Source: Xanthomonas melonis (GTDB lineage Bacteria; Pseudomonadota; Gammaproteobacteria; Xanthomonadales; Xanthomonadaceae). Taken from it: 64,000 nucleotides of DNA. Shown here piece after piece: positions 31,902-42,112 of this stretch. Within the stretch, counting starts at the first letter, position 1, and the number at the start of each line of letters is the position of its first letter. The notes beneath the pieces were generated by a model. It was not told the origin of the DNA, ran no database searches, and saw only the letters and a program-made list of their open reading frames with translations. Both the position numbers and the translations under genes were made by a program. The DNA lies in assembly GCF_020783655.1 (NCBI RefSeq), contig NZ_JAJGQH010000007.1, positions 62,001 to 126,000 of the forward strand. Reading direction: 5' to 3'.

Positions 31902-34900
31902 TTAGTCTCGGACACGGGCGATCCCCAGCAGGTCATACACGTTTCGCATCAGATCCAACTCTTGGTAAGGCTTGCCCAGGTAGCGCTGCACACCGATCTC
32001 GAAGGCGCGCTGGCGATGTTTCTCGCCACTGCGCGAGGTGATCATCACGATCGGCACCGCCTTGAAGCGTGGATCGGCACGCATCGCGGTGGCCAGCTCG
32101 TAGCCGTCCATGCGCGGCATCTCGATATCCAGCAGCATCAGGTCGGGCACGCGCTCTTCGAGCAATTCCAGCGCCTCGACACCGTCGCGTGCGGTGGTGA
32201 CATCCAGGTTGTGGCGTTCCAGCACGCGGCTGGTGACCTTGCGCATGGTCAGCGAGTCGTCCACCACCATCACCAGCGGCACCTGGCGCTGCGCTTCGGC
32301 CGGGGTGTCCAGCGCCGGACGCGCCGGTTGGCTGAGGTAACGACGGACCAGCGGGGCGACGTCCAGGATCACCACCACGCGGCCATCGCCGGTGATGGTG
32401 GCGCCGTAGATACCCGGCACCGACGCGATCTGCAGGCCCACCGGCTTGACCACGATTTCGCGGTTGCCCAGCACCTGATCGATCGCCACCGCGGCGCGCA
32501 GGTCGCCCGCACGCACCAGCAGCAACGGCACCTGCGCCTGGCCATCGGCACGCGCGGCGGCCTGGCCGACCAGCGAGCCCAGGTCGTGCAGTACGTACTC
32601 TTCGCCGGCGTAGTGGTAACCGCCCTCGCCCGACTCGTAACGGCTGCGCGAGATGCGGCCGATACCGCTGACCGACGCCACCGGCACCGCGAAGGTGGTT
32701 TCGCCGATCCGCACGAACACCGCCTGGGTGACCGCCAGCGTCTGCGGCAGGCGCAGGGTGAAGGTGACGCCCTGGCCACGCACCGAGTGGATGTCCACCG
32801 AGCCGCCGAGCTGGCGCACCTCGTTGCGCACCACGTCCATGCCCACGCCGCGGCCAGCCAGCTGGCTGACCTGCTCGGAGGTGCTGAAGCCGGATGCGAA
32901 GATCAGGCCATCGAGTTCGGCCTCGCTCAGCTCCTGGCCCGGTTCGACCAGGCCGCGCTGTTCGCCGCGGCGACGGATCGCGTCGCGGTCCAGCCCGGCG
33001 CCGTCGTCGGCCACTTCCAGCACGATTTCCGAGCCTTCGCGGCGCAGACGGATCGCGATGCTGCCTTCTTCCGGCTTGCCCGCCTCGCGGCGTTGCTCGG
33101 GCGTTTCCAGCCCGTGCGCCACCGAGTTGCGCAACATGTGTTCCAGCGGCGCGACCATGCGATCGAGCACGTTGCGATCCAGTTCGCCCTGGGTGCCTTC
33201 CAGCACCAGGTGCACCTGCTTGCCGGTGTCGCTGGCCGCCTGGCGCACCACACGGCGCAGACGCGGCACCAGGCCATCGAACGGCACCATGCGCGCGCGC
33301 ATCAGGCCGTCCTGCAGCTCGGAGCTGACGCGCGACTGCTGCTGCAGCAAGCCGTCGTACTGGCGCGAGAGATCTTCCAGCACGCCCTGCAAACCGCCCA
33401 AGTCGGCCGCCGATTCGTTCAGCGCGCGGCTGAGCTGCTGCAGGGTGGAGAAGCGGTCCAGTTCCAGCGGATCGAAGGTGCGATCGCCCTGGTCCTGCTC
33501 ACGCTGATAACGCGCCACGATCTGCGCTTCGGTTTCCAGATCCAGGCGGCGCAACTGGTCGCGCAGACGGGCGTTGGTGCGATCCAGTTCGCCCATGGCG
33601 CCGCGGAATGCGCCCAGCTGCTGCTCCAGCCGCGAGCGGTAGATCGCCACTTCGCCGGCGTGGTTGACCAGACGGTCGAGCAGATCGGCGCGCACGCGTA
33701 CCTGCTCCTGCTGCACGCGCGGCAGGAAGTCTTCTTCGCTCTGGCCTTCGACCGGAATCGGTGCCGACAGCGGAGCCGGTTCCACCGACGCCTTGGCGAT
33801 CGCACGCACGTCCGCGTCGCTGGGCTCTGCGGCATTGCGGCCACGGGTGCGGGTTTCGAAAGCTTCCACCAGGTCGGTGGGCATCGCCACCGCGCGGTGC
33901 ATGCCGGTGCGGGTCAGCAACTGATGCAAGCGATCGAAGCCGCGTTCGAACAGACGGACGTCGTCGCGGTCGATGTCGGTGCGATTGGCCGCCACCGCTT
34001 CGAGCAGCGATTCGATCGCATGCCCGAGGTCGCCGATGGCGTTGATACCGGCCATGCGCGCGCCGCCCTTGAGCGTATGCAGGTCGCGCTGCAAGCCGTT
34101 GAGCACGTCGCGGTCATCCGGCGTCTCGCGCATGCGCGCGATCAGCCCGTCGCTGTGATCCAGCAGATCGCGCCCTTCCTCCACGAAGATGTCGACCAGT
34201 TCGCCGTCGAGCTGATCGAAATTGAGCGGACCGATATCGAACGCGGCACCGGCATCGCTGCCGAGGGTGTCGGCACGGGCGGCGTCTGCCACCGGCGCGC
34301 TGAGGGCGGCTTCGGCTTCGGCGTCTGCCGGTGCGGCCTCGTGTGCGCCGGCGGGCGCATCGTGGCTTGCGTGCTGCCCGGAATCGGCCTGCTCGGGGTG
34401 GTCGGGCGACGTGGCTCGATCGGACCCAGCCATCTCCTCGGCGGATGCAGGTTCGTCCTCGTCCGCTGCATCGGCCTCGCTGGACGCGACCGGCCCGGCA
34501 TGCAACGCCGGCGCAGTCTCCGATTGCGGATCGCCAGCCTCTTCCACCTGATCGGCCGCGTGCGCCATTTCGAACGCCTGCACCGATTCGATGGTGTGTT
34601 CCGACGAGGCCTGCTCCGCAGGCACATCCGCGTCGGCCTGCTCGGCCTCTGCGTGCACGGCCTGCGCATGCGCGATATCCGTCTGCGCGGCATCGGCGGC
34701 AGAGTCGGCGCCAGCGACGTGATCGTGCGACGGCGCGACAGTTTCCTCCTGCGCGCTGGCCTCTGCCTGCTCGCTGGGTACGCTGTACGCATCGGAGTGC
34801 GAAGGCACGACCAGGCCTGCGTCCTGTTGCGATTGCGCTTCCTGTTGCGGATGCGCGAGCGTTTCGGCGTCCGCACTCTCGTCCGGCTGCGCGGCCGCAT

Positions 34901-37900
34901 GCGTCTGCTGCTGCGCGTCGGCGTCGTGCGTCAGTGCAGGCTCGTCCTGCTCGCCGTACGTGGTTTGCTCGGCAGCGTGCCCGGCATCTTCCGGCGTGCC
35001 CGCAGCGGGCGCAGACGACGGCACGGCGTACGCGTCGTCGTCCTGATCGGTCGACGGGTGATCCAGCGCCGCCGTTTCCGGCATCCAGTCTTCGGCGATC
35101 GCAGCAGGTGCCTCCTCGGCCACCGGAGCCTGCGCCTGCGCCGCTTCCAGCGCGTCGATGCTTTCGACCGTGGCTTCGTCGGCAACCGCGCCGGCGGCGT
35201 CCGCACTGGCGAGCGTCTGCGTGGGCCCAAGCGCGGCTTCCGCGTCGGCCAGTTCGTCCACTGCCACGCTGTCGTGCGCAGCCACGGCGATGTCCGTCGC
35301 CTCCGCGGGCGTGTCGCTCGCCGCCGCATCATCCGCAGCGAAGGAGGAAACGTCGTCGGGCGCGGCATGCTCCTGCGTCGAAGCCGGCTCGGCCAAGGCA
35401 TGCGCTGCCTCATGCGATGCCGCATCGGCACTGCCGGCATGCTGCAGTCCGGCAGCGTCCCAGGCGTCGGCCTCGACCGCCGGCTCATCGGCCAGCATGT
35501 CGTGCGCGATGTCGTGCTGGTCGACGGCTGCGGCGTCGACAGCCGCGGCGTCGCCCTGCACGGCAGCCGCCTGATCGGAATCGGCGGCCTCGTCGAACGC
35601 CGTCTCTGCGCCGTCCACCCGCGCCGTCGACACGTCCTGCGACGGCATCTCTTCGTCGCCCGGGGCGGGCGCCTGCAAGGCGTGGTTGGCGTCTTCGCCA
35701 GCCTCGGCGTCGGCCAGCTCGTCCACCGCGATCGGTGCCTCGGCAGCTGCGTCGATGTCGGCGTCGGCGGTGTGCGGATGCTCTGCCGGTGCGCTGGCGT
35801 CGGACGGCAGTGCAGCGGCGTCCAGATACCGCGACAAGTCTTCCACGCCGGTCAGTTCCACCGTCGCGTCGCGACCGGCAACCTCGTCGCTCACCGCGTC
35901 GGCATCGTCCAGCTCGTCCAGGAACGCCTGTGGAGGCCACTGCGCTTCCGGCAGCGTGTCCACCAGGGCGCGCAGGCGTTCGGTCAACGGTGCGAACGAC
36001 GGGATCAACGGCGCCTCGGCACGCAGCGCGGTCACCGTAGCGGCGATCGCCGCGGAAGTGGCCGCGATGGCATCGACACCGTCGGCGCTCGGCTTGACCG
36101 ACGCCGCGAGCAGGCGTTTGACATAACTCTCGGCCGGCGTGGTCACCAGGGTGATTTCCGGCACGTCGGTCATCGCGAACGCGCCGCTCATGGTGTGCAC
36201 GGCCCGCAGCAGCTCTTCGCTGGCCAGCTGCGGCTCGGCCTGACTGGTCTGCAGCCAGGCGTTGACCGTTTCCAGATGCGTGGCGACTTCCGCTTCGAGA
36301 ATTTCGCGCAGCACGCTATCCACCGAGGCCGGCGTTCCGCCGCTGGGCGCCACCGTACCGGCGGCGACAGGTGTGGCCACCGCACTCGGCGCGGCGCTGG
36401 CCGCTGCAGCCACGTAATAGGCCTCCTCGCCGCTGGCCACGCGCTCGGCGACGGCCTGGATTTCCGGCAGATCGGCGTCGATCCGGCCCTGCTCGCGCAG
36501 GGCGGCATTGAACTGGGGCAGTACCTCGTACGCCAGCTCGACCATCGCCACCACCGCCGGACTGGCGGGGCGCGAGTTGTCGAGCACGCGATTGAGCATG
36601 CTTTCGATCTTCCAGCTGAACTCGCCCAGCACGCTGGCGCCGACCAGGCGACCGCTGCCCTTCAGGGTGTGGAACACGCGGCGGATCGGGCGCAGGTTGT
36701 CCAGGCTGTGCGGGGCGGCGCGCCAGACCGGCAACAGCTGCCCGAGGTTGACCAGTTCTTCGTCGAATTCCTCGAGGAAGACCTCGCGGATGTCGTCGTC
36801 GATGTCGCTGTCGCCGAAGCCGCCGAAGATGCCGGCCTCGACCGCCGGCTGCGGTGCGCTGGCGGCCTGCGCCGGCACCGGGCCGGCCACGTCCTGCTGA
36901 CCACCGGCCGAGGCATGCGGGCGCTCGGTATCGAACTGCGCGGCGGCCGCGTCGAGATCGGCCAGGAACGCCGCCGACGCGTCGTCCAGCTCGAACGCGC
37001 TGACCACGGCCTGCTGCACGCGCGGCGTGCTCTGCTCGGCAGGCGCGTCGACCGGTGCATCGGCAGACCCAGGCGCGGTGTCCACGAACGGACCATCCGG
37101 TTCCTGCGGCGGAGCCGGCGGCGGCGAGAACGCATCCTCGATGCTGCTCTGCGCGCGGCGTGCGTCGTTCTCGGCGATGAAGTCCAGCGGCGCGCCGGCC
37201 TGATCCGCATCGTCGGGAAGCACGATCTGTTCGATCGTCGGCGGCGCCTGCTGATCGGCGATCATCGGCGTGGCCGCGTGTTCCTGCTCCAGCGCGCTCA
37301 GATCCACGGTGTAACTGACCTGCGCGGCCTCGCTGGCGCCATGGCCATCCTGCTCGGCCGAGACCGGATCGAACGCAGACGCAGCGATCGGCGCGGCCTG
37401 TGCGGTGGTTTCCAGCTGCCAATCGCCGGGGGCCTGCGCGCCATCGTCGGACAGCTCCAGCGGCGCAACCGTAAACGGCACGTGCGCCTGACCGGAGAGG
37501 GTCTCCTCGGCGGCGACCGGGTCGAACGAAAACGCGGTATCGGTCGCAGCCGCGCCGGTGTCGTGCACCGCGCTGGCCGCGAACGGCGCTTCCACCACCG
37601 TCTGGTTGGCCCATTCCACAGCCGGGGCAGCCAGTGCTTCGTTGGCGGCGGCGCCAGCCACGCCGGCAGCCGCCTGAGCGGGCGAGGCGATGGCCGGCGA
37701 CAGCTCGGCGATGACGCCGGGCTGATCGGTGCCTACCGGCAATTCGGACGGCTGCCCGGACGGCAACGGCCAATAGCGCAGCGTTTCCAGGCTGTTGCGG
37801 GTGATGTCCAGGATCTCTTCGCGGCCGGGGCGGCGTTCGCGCAGGGCTTCCAGGTAGTACTCCAGGCTGGCCATCGCATCGGCCAGCGTGTCCAGCTGAC

Positions 37901-39014
37901 GCCCGCTGGGCACGCGTCGTTTGCCGATCAGTTCCAGATCGACATAACGGCGCACGCCTTCCAGGTAGTCGGCCGCCTGCGGCAGTTCGAGGATGCGCAA
38001 CGCACCGCCGACTTCGCCCAGCAGATGCGGCACCTCGGCCAGCCGGGAATGATCCCAGTTGGTTTCGATGAAGGCCACGAAGTGTTCGCGCGCCGTGCCG
38101 AAGTTGGCGATCGCTTCCTGCGCCAGCACGTCCACCGTGCGCCGCACTTCCGAGGAATTGGCGCTGTTGCTGGCTTCGTCGCCGTCGCCGACATCGGCGC
38201 CGAGGCTGGCGACCTGATCGTCCAGCGAGGCATCCACGTACAGCAGCGCGCCGGCGATATCCAGCAGCACGCTTTCGTCCATCTGCACCTGGCCATCGAC
38301 CACCCGCGCCAGCGCATCGCGTTGCTGCACGACGACGTTGCGGGCCACGCCCAGGCCCATCATGCCGAGGGTGTCGGCGACGCTGGTGAGGTCCTTGACC
38401 TGGGTCTGCAGCTCGGCGATCTCGCCGCCCGTGCGCAGGTGCAGGTCCAGCGCGTCCTTGACGCGCAACAATTCTTCCTTCACCGCGCTGCCGACGGTAT
38501 CGAGCAGTTCGCGATTGCGCCCGCTCAGGCTGCCGCGCGCGTGATCCAGCTCGGCCTGGGTGGCCGCAGCGGCCTGCGGGTCGATCGCGAACAGCACGCT
38601 CTCGCTCAGGCCCGGCTGCCCGCGGGTGGCGCGGATTTCGTTGAGCAGCGGCAGCAGCACGATCGGAATGTCGCGATGGCCGTTCTGCAGGCGCTCCAGG
38701 TAATCGGGCAGCAGCACGGTGCCGCGCATCAGCATAGCGCAGGCCTCGTCGCGATCGGCGACCTCGCCGGCCTGCACGGCCTGGGCCAGCAGTTCCAGCT
38801 CTTCGGCCACCATCGCCGGAGCATACAGCTCGACCATGCGCAAGGTGCCCTGCACCTGGTGCAGGTAACCGGCGCAGAAACGCATCCGGCTGGTGTCGGA
38901 CGGTTCTTCGGCGAAGTACTCGATCTCGTTGCGCGCCTGGCGCAAGGTCTCGTCCAGCTCCGGCTTGACCCAGCCCAGCGCGGCGTGGCTCATCGCATCG
39001 CGAAGCGCACTCAT
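31902..39014 (-). CDS. chpA: ChpA/PilL hybrid histidine kinase of the Pil-Chp system
   Basis: The 2370-residue CheA-type kinase controls type IV pilus twitching. Order: degenerate N-terminal Hpt-like regions (YLHQVQGTLRMVELY near 51 and a second near 340); Hpt with HTLKGSGRLVG (about 780); Hpt-like HTMSGAFAMTD (about 940); an acidic Ala/Asp/Glu-rich stretch (about 1060-1600); Hpt with HTLKGGARMAG (about 1645); dimerisation region; ATPase with HMLRNSVAHGLE, DDGAGLD and GRGVGMDVV (about 1960-2065); CheW-like domain (about 2100-2200); receiver with VVDDSLTMRK and LMLLDIEMPRMDG (Asp about 2295). AGGGGGC precedes the start. The acidic stretch contains internal repeats such as VDELADAEA. It is the central kinase of the operon. 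Confidence 0.95.
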   Translation of the reverse strand: MSALRDAMSHAALGWVKPELDETLRQARNEIEYFAEEPSDTSRMRFCAGYLHQVQGTLRMVELYAPAMVAEELELLAQAVQAGEVADRDEACAMLMRGTVLLPDYLERLQNGHRDIPIVLLPLLNEIRATRGQPGLSESVLFAIDPQAAAATQAELDHARGSLSGRNRELLDTVGSAVKEELLRVKDALDLHLRTGGEIAELQTQVKDLTSVADTLGMMGLGVARNVVVQQRDALARVVDGQVQMDESVLLDIAGALLYVDASLDDQVASLGADVGDGDEASNSANSSEVRRTVDVLAQEAIANFGTAREHFVAFIETNWDHSRLAEVPHLLGEVGGALRILELPQAADYLEGVRRYVDLELIGKRRVPSGRQLDTLADAMASLEYYLEALRERRPGREEILDITRNSLETLRYWPLPSGQPSELPVGTDQPGVIAELSPAIASPAQAAAGVAGAAANEALAAPAVEWANQTVVEAPFAASAVHDTGAAATDTAFSFDPVAAEETLSGQAHVPFTVAPLELSDDGAQAPGDWQLETTAQAAPIAASAFDPVSAEQDGHGASEAAQVSYTVDLSALEQEHAATPMIADQQAPPTIEQIVLPDDADQAGAPLDFIAENDARRAQSSIEDAFSPPPAPPQEPDGPFVDTAPGSADAPVDAPAEQSTPRVQQAVVSAFELDDASAAFLADLDAAAAQFDTERPHASAGGQQDVAGPVPAQAASAPQPAVEAGIFGGFGDSDIDDDIREVFLEEFDEELVNLGQLLPVWRAAPHSLDNLRPIRRVFHTLKGSGRLVGASVLGEFSWKIESMLNRVLDNSRPASPAVVAMVELAYEVLPQFNAALREQGRIDADLPEIQAVAERVASGEEAYYVAAAASAAPSAVATPVAAGTVAPSGGTPASVDSVLREILEAEVATHLETVNAWLQTSQAEPQLASEELLRAVHTMSGAFAMTDVPEITLVTTPAESYVKRLLAASVKPSADGVDAIAATSAAIAATVTALRAEAPLIPSFAPLTERLRALVDTLPEAQWPPQAFLDELDDADAVSDEVAGRDATVELTGVEDLSRYLDAAALPSDASAPAEHPHTADADIDAAAEAPIAVDELADAEAGEDANHALQAPAPGDEEMPSQDVSTARVDGAETAFDEAADSDQAAAVQGDAAAVDAAAVDQHDIAHDMLADEPAVEADAWDAAGLQHAGSADAASHEAAHALAEPASTQEHAAPDDVSSFAADDAAASDTPAEATDIAVAAHDSVAVDELADAEAALGPTQTLASADAAGAVADEATVESIDALEAAQAQAPVAEEAPAAIAEDWMPETAALDHPSTDQDDDAYAVPSSAPAAGTPEDAGHAAEQTTYGEQDEPALTHDADAQQQTHAAAQPDESADAETLAHPQQEAQSQQDAGLVVPSHSDAYSVPSEQAEASAQEETVAPSHDHVAGADSAADAAQTDIAHAQAVHAEAEQADADVPAEQASSEHTIESVQAFEMAHAADQVEEAGDPQSETAPALHAGPVASSEADAADEDEPASAEEMAGSDRATSPDHPEQADSGQHASHDAPAGAHEAAPADAEAEAALSAPVADAARADTLGSDAGAAFDIGPLNFDQLDGELVDIFVEEGRDLLDHSDGLIARMRETPDDRDVLNGLQRDLHTLKGGARMAGINAIGDLGHAIESLLEAVAANRTDIDRDDVRLFERGFDRLHQLLTRTGMHRAVAMPTDLVEAFETRTRGRNAAEPSDADVRAIAKASVEPAPLSAPIPVEGQSEEDFLPRVQQEQVRVRADLLDRLVNHAGEVAIYRSRLEQQLGAFRGAMGELDRTNARLRDQLRRLDLETEAQIVARYQREQDQGDRTFDPLELDRFSTLQQLSRALNESAADLGGLQGVLEDLSRQYDGLLQQQSRVSSELQDGLMRARMVPFDGLVPRLRRVVRQAASDTGKQVHLVLEGTQGELDRNVLDRMVAPLEHMLRNSVAHGLETPEQRREAGKPEEGSIAIRLRREGSEIVLEVADDGAGLDRDAIRRRGEQRGLVEPGQELSEAELDGLIFASGFSTSEQVSQLAGRGVGMDVVRNEVRQLGGSVDIHSVRGQGVTFTLRLPQTLAVTQAVFVRIGETTFAVPVASVSGIGRISRSRYESGEGGYHYAGEEYVLHDLGSLVGQAAARADGQAQVPLLLVRAGDLRAAVAIDQVLGNREIVVKPVGLQIASVPGIYGATITGDGRVVVILDVAPLVRRYLSQPARPALDTPAEAQRQVPLVMVVDDSLTMRKVTSRVLERHNLDVTTARDGVEALELLEERVPDLMLLDIEMPRMDGYELATAMRADPRFKAVPIVMITSRSGEKHRQRAFEIGVQRYLGKPYQELDLMRNVYDLLGIARVRD

Positions 39015-39127
39015 TGCAGCCCCCTGACTACGGCCGGTCCACCACTTGCGCGGCCACCGGTCACTTCCTGCATCGACGTAATGCGACTACGCGCCATCTG
39101 CTGATCCTTTCCCGTTCCGCGTCGTGG

Positions 39128-41164
39128 TCACGCCGGCAGCTTGAAGTCGGCGACCGAACGGCGCAGATCGGCAGCGAGCTGAGCCAGGTTGCCGATCGAC
39201 TCGGCCGTCTGTTCCGCACCCTGCGATGTCTGGCTGGTGATCTGACGGATCACGCCCATGGTCTGTGTGATGTCCGTCGCCGCGGCAGACTGCTGGTGCG
39301 CGGCGATGGAGATGTTCTTGATCAGGTTGTTCAAGGCGTTGGACACGCGCTCGATTTCGGTCAGCGCGGTGCCGGCGTCTTCGGCCAGGCGTGCACCGGA
39401 CACCACTTCGGAGGTGGTCTGCTCCATCGAGCTGACCGCTTCGTTGGTATCGGCCTGAATGGTCTGCACCAGGCCTTCGATCCGCCGGGTCGCACCGGAG
39501 GTACGTTCGGCCAGGCGCTGCACTTCGTCGGCCACCACCGCGAAACCGCGACCGGCCTCGCCCGCCGAGGCGGCCTGCACCGCGGCGTTGAGCGCCAGGA
39601 TGTTGGTCTGCTCGGAAATGTCGTTGATCAGTTCCACGATCGAGCCGATCTCCTGCGAGGACTCGCCCAGGCGCTTGATGCGCTTGGAGGTTTCCTGGAT
39701 CTGGTCGCGGATCTGGTCCATGCCCTGGATCGTCTCGCGCACCACGCCCGCGCCTTCGGCGGCGATCACCACCGAGCGCTGCGCCACTTCGGCCGACTCG
39801 GTGGAGTTGCGCGACACCTGTTCGATGCTGGCCGCGATTTCGCTGATGCGCTCGGAGGCCGTGGTGATCTGGTTGGCCTGCTGGCCGGCCGCTTCGGCCA
39901 GCTGCATCGCGGTGGCCTGGGTTTCCTGGGTCGACACGGCCACCTTGGCCGAGGTGTCGTTGATGGTGGTCACCAGGTGGCGCAGCTCGTCCACGGCGTA
40001 GTTGATCGCGTCGGCGATGGCACCGGTCATGTCCTCGGTCACCGAGGCCTTCACGGTCAGGTCGCCTTCGCCGAGCGAGCTGATTTCATCCAGCAAGCGC
40101 ATGATCGCCTGCTGGTTGCGGCTGTTGAATTCCACCTGCGCCTGGTAGCGCACGTCCTGCTCGCGGGTGCGTACCCGCACCGAGCTCCAGACAAAGCCAA
40201 TGATCGCCAGCAGCGCCAGCAGGCCGGACACCACGCCCAGCCAGAAGTTCGGAAACAGCCGGGTGTCACGCGCCGAACCGAACGCGGAGAACGCGTCGAA
40301 CAGCTTCTTGCTGTCGTCGAGCATCTTGCCGGAGCCGGCGGTCAGCGCCGCCGCCGAGGACTGCGCCGCGAACAGGTTGCGCGAGCTGGCCAGGATGGCG
40401 TCGATGTCCTTCTTCATCGTCGCCCACTGCGTCTGCGACTGCTCCAGCGCCGCCAGCGCAGCCGGATTGCGAACGGCGGCGATGCCGAGCTCGTCGTTGC
40501 CTGCGCGCAGGCCTTCCAGCATCTGCGTGAACACCACCGAGTCGCGCGCCAGCGCATCGCCAGAGGCGGCGGCGTTGGCGCCGCCGGCGCGCATTTCGGT
40601 GACGCGGCGGGCCATGGTGCCGGCCACCACCACCTGCTGCAGCGTGTTGTAGATCTGCGAAGCGGGCGCGCCGCTGGCGGTCATCGCGCGCACCACTTCG
40701 TTCAACTGCGCCTGCAGCTGCGGCACGCTGCCGGAGAACCGTTCGGCATTGCCGGCCAGGCCGAGCACTGCCGTCTCGCTGGCGATGACCTGTTCGGCGT
40801 TCTTGCCCAGCGGCACCCAGGTCGCCTTGAGCTGCGCCATCGGGCCGGCCACCGAGCCTTCCTTGCCGAAGCGGCCATCCAGTTCACTGACCGTGCTGTC
40901 GATGCGGGCCTTGGTGTCCTTGAATGCGGCAAACGCCTTCGTATCGCCCGAGACCGCTTCGCGGCCCTGGTTGGCCAGCTGTTGCGAGAGCACCTGCAGG
41001 TCGGCGGCGCCGGTGCCGGCGCCGGCAAGCCGGCTGCCCTGCCAGGTGGCGACGCCGGTATTGGCGCCGAACACGATCATCGACAACACCAGCAGGCCAA
41101 GCCAGAAGCTGGTACTGACGCTGCCGAGCTTGTTGGTCTTGCGGGCGTCCGGGGCGGTACTCAT
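39128..41164 (-). CDS. pilJ: PilJ methyl-accepting chemoreceptor
   Basis: The 678-residue chemoreceptor of the Pil-Chp system has a first membrane segment at about 20-39 (FWLGLLVLSMIVFGANTGVA), a large periplasmic domain of PilJ type, a second segment at about 303-325 (FWLGVVSGLLALLAIIGFVW), a HAMP-like linker, and a long cytoplasmic coiled coil with the receptor tip ALNAAVQAASAGEAGRGFAV (about 524). It would sense surface contact or a ligand and set ChpA activity through PilI. GAGGT lies seven bases before the start. The 113-bp space between pilJ and chpA is too small for the pilK methyltransferase found there in Pseudomonas. Confidence 0.94.
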   Translation of the reverse strand: MSTAPDARKTNKLGSVSTSFWLGLLVLSMIVFGANTGVATWQGSRLAGAGTGAADLQVLSQQLANQGREAVSGDTKAFAAFKDTKARIDSTVSELDGRFGKEGSVAGPMAQLKATWVPLGKNAEQVIASETAVLGLAGNAERFSGSVPQLQAQLNEVVRAMTASGAPASQIYNTLQQVVVAGTMARRVTEMRAGGANAAASGDALARDSVVFTQMLEGLRAGNDELGIAAVRNPAALAALEQSQTQWATMKKDIDAILASSRNLFAAQSSAAALTAGSGKMLDDSKKLFDAFSAFGSARDTRLFPNFWLGVVSGLLALLAIIGFVWSSVRVRTREQDVRYQAQVEFNSRNQQAIMRLLDEISSLGEGDLTVKASVTEDMTGAIADAINYAVDELRHLVTTINDTSAKVAVSTQETQATAMQLAEAAGQQANQITTASERISEIAASIEQVSRNSTESAEVAQRSVVIAAEGAGVVRETIQGMDQIRDQIQETSKRIKRLGESSQEIGSIVELINDISEQTNILALNAAVQAASAGEAGRGFAVVADEVQRLAERTSGATRRIEGLVQTIQADTNEAVSSMEQTTSEVVSGARLAEDAGTALTEIERVSNALNNLIKNISIAAHQQSAAATDITQTMGVIRQITSQTSQGAEQTAESIGNLAQLAADLRRSVADFKLPA

Positions 41165-41202
41165 GGTTCGACCTCGATCTGTATGACGTGGCGGCTTGCG
41201 GA

Positions 41203-41733
41203 TTAGGCCGCGGCCTGCCGGAATTCAGGAGTGCGCGACAGCAACGCCAGGGAGAACACACCCCAGTCCTGCGTCTCGTTGCGGAAGGCACGGTCGATGA
41301 AGTGCGCGTAGCGGCCTTGCGCCAGCTCGCCGGGCTCGACCGCCTGGGCCTGTTCGAAGCTGCGCTGGCCGTAGAGCTCGTCGATGGTCAGCGCAACGTC
41401 GCCGCCGCTCTGGCGCATGATCAGCACGCGCTGGCCTTCCTGCAGCACCGTGCGCCGGCCTTCCAGGAACTGCTTCAGATCGATCACCGGAAACAGGTTG
41501 CCGCGCAGGTTGCCCACGCCCAGCAGCCAGGGCTGGGCGCCCGGCACCGGCGTCACTGGCGGCATCGGCACGATTTCCGCCACTTCGCGGAAATCCGAAA
41601 CCAGCCGCCGGGTGCCGACGCGATAGCCGACGCCACGCCAGATGTCTGCCGAGAACTGGCGTTCCGGCAGCGGCGTGGCGTGCGCGAGACTACGCCGTTC
41701 GTAGTCTTCGAGAATGTCGAATGGAGAGCGCAT
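41203..41733 (-). CDS. pilI: PilI, CheW-like coupling protein
   Basis: The 176-residue CheW-domain protein starts MRSPFDILEDYERRS and has the blocks WLLGVGNLRGNLFPVIDLKQ and VLIMRQSGGDVALTIDELYG. It couples the PilJ receptor to the ChpA kinase. The ATG overlaps the pilH stop codon as TGATG; this overlap decides the start over an upstream TTG. It lies 38 bp before pilJ in the operon. Confidence 0.93.
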   Translation of the reverse strand: MRSPFDILEDYERRSLAHATPLPERQFSADIWRGVGYRVGTRRLVSDFREVAEIVPMPPVTPVPGAQPWLLGVGNLRGNLFPVIDLKQFLEGRRTVLQEGQRVLIMRQSGGDVALTIDELYGQRSFEQAQAVEPGELAQGRYAHFIDRAFRNETQDWGVFSLALLSRTPEFRQAAA

Positions 41734-42095
41734 CAACGCACCAGTTGTTTGATGCGCGCGAGCAGATCGTCTTCGCGCGGCGGCTTGACGATGTAGTCGC
41801 TGGCACCTTGTCGCAGACCCCAGGCCTTGTCGGTTTCCATGCCCTTGGTGCTGACCAGCAACACCGGGATGTCCTTGGTGGCCTGGTCGCGTGCGAGCGC
41901 ACGCGTGGCCTGAAAGCCGCTCATGCCGGGCAACACCACGTCCATCAGCACCAGATCGGGCGCCTGGCTGCGCACCAGCTCCAGTCCTTCTTCGGCGTTA
42001 TCGGTGGCGACCACCGTGTGGCCGGCTTTTTCCAGCCATTGACTGAAGACTGCCCGATCGGTGGGCGAGTCCTCGATCAATACAATTCGAGCCAT
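41733..42095 (-). CDS. pilH: PilH twitching response regulator
   Basis: The 120-residue protein is a stand-alone receiver: IVLIEDSPTDRAVFSQWLEK (acidic pocket Glu-Asp), LVLMDVVLPGMSGFQATRAL with the phosphoacceptor Asp near residue 52, PVLLVSTKGMETDKAWGLRQ and the late Lys in IVKPP. It has no output domain. In Pseudomonas, PilH acts with PilG downstream of ChpA to control pilus extension and retraction. AAAGG lies before the start. It overlaps pilI. Confidence 0.94.
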   Translation of the reverse strand: MARIVLIEDSPTDRAVFSQWLEKAGHTVVATDNAEEGLELVRSQAPDLVLMDVVLPGMSGFQATRALARDQATKDIPVLLVSTKGMETDKAWGLRQGASDYIVKPPREDDLLARIKQLVR

Positions 42096-42112
42096 GTTGC
42101 CTTTCCCCCTGG

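Noticed and set aside
31962..39104. A 2380-codon open frame on the plus strand opposite chpA
   Set aside because: It is the mirror of the high-GC third-position pattern of chpA. Its product is His/Arg-rich without any recognisable domain, while the minus strand encodes clear Hpt, ATPase, CheW and receiver motifs.
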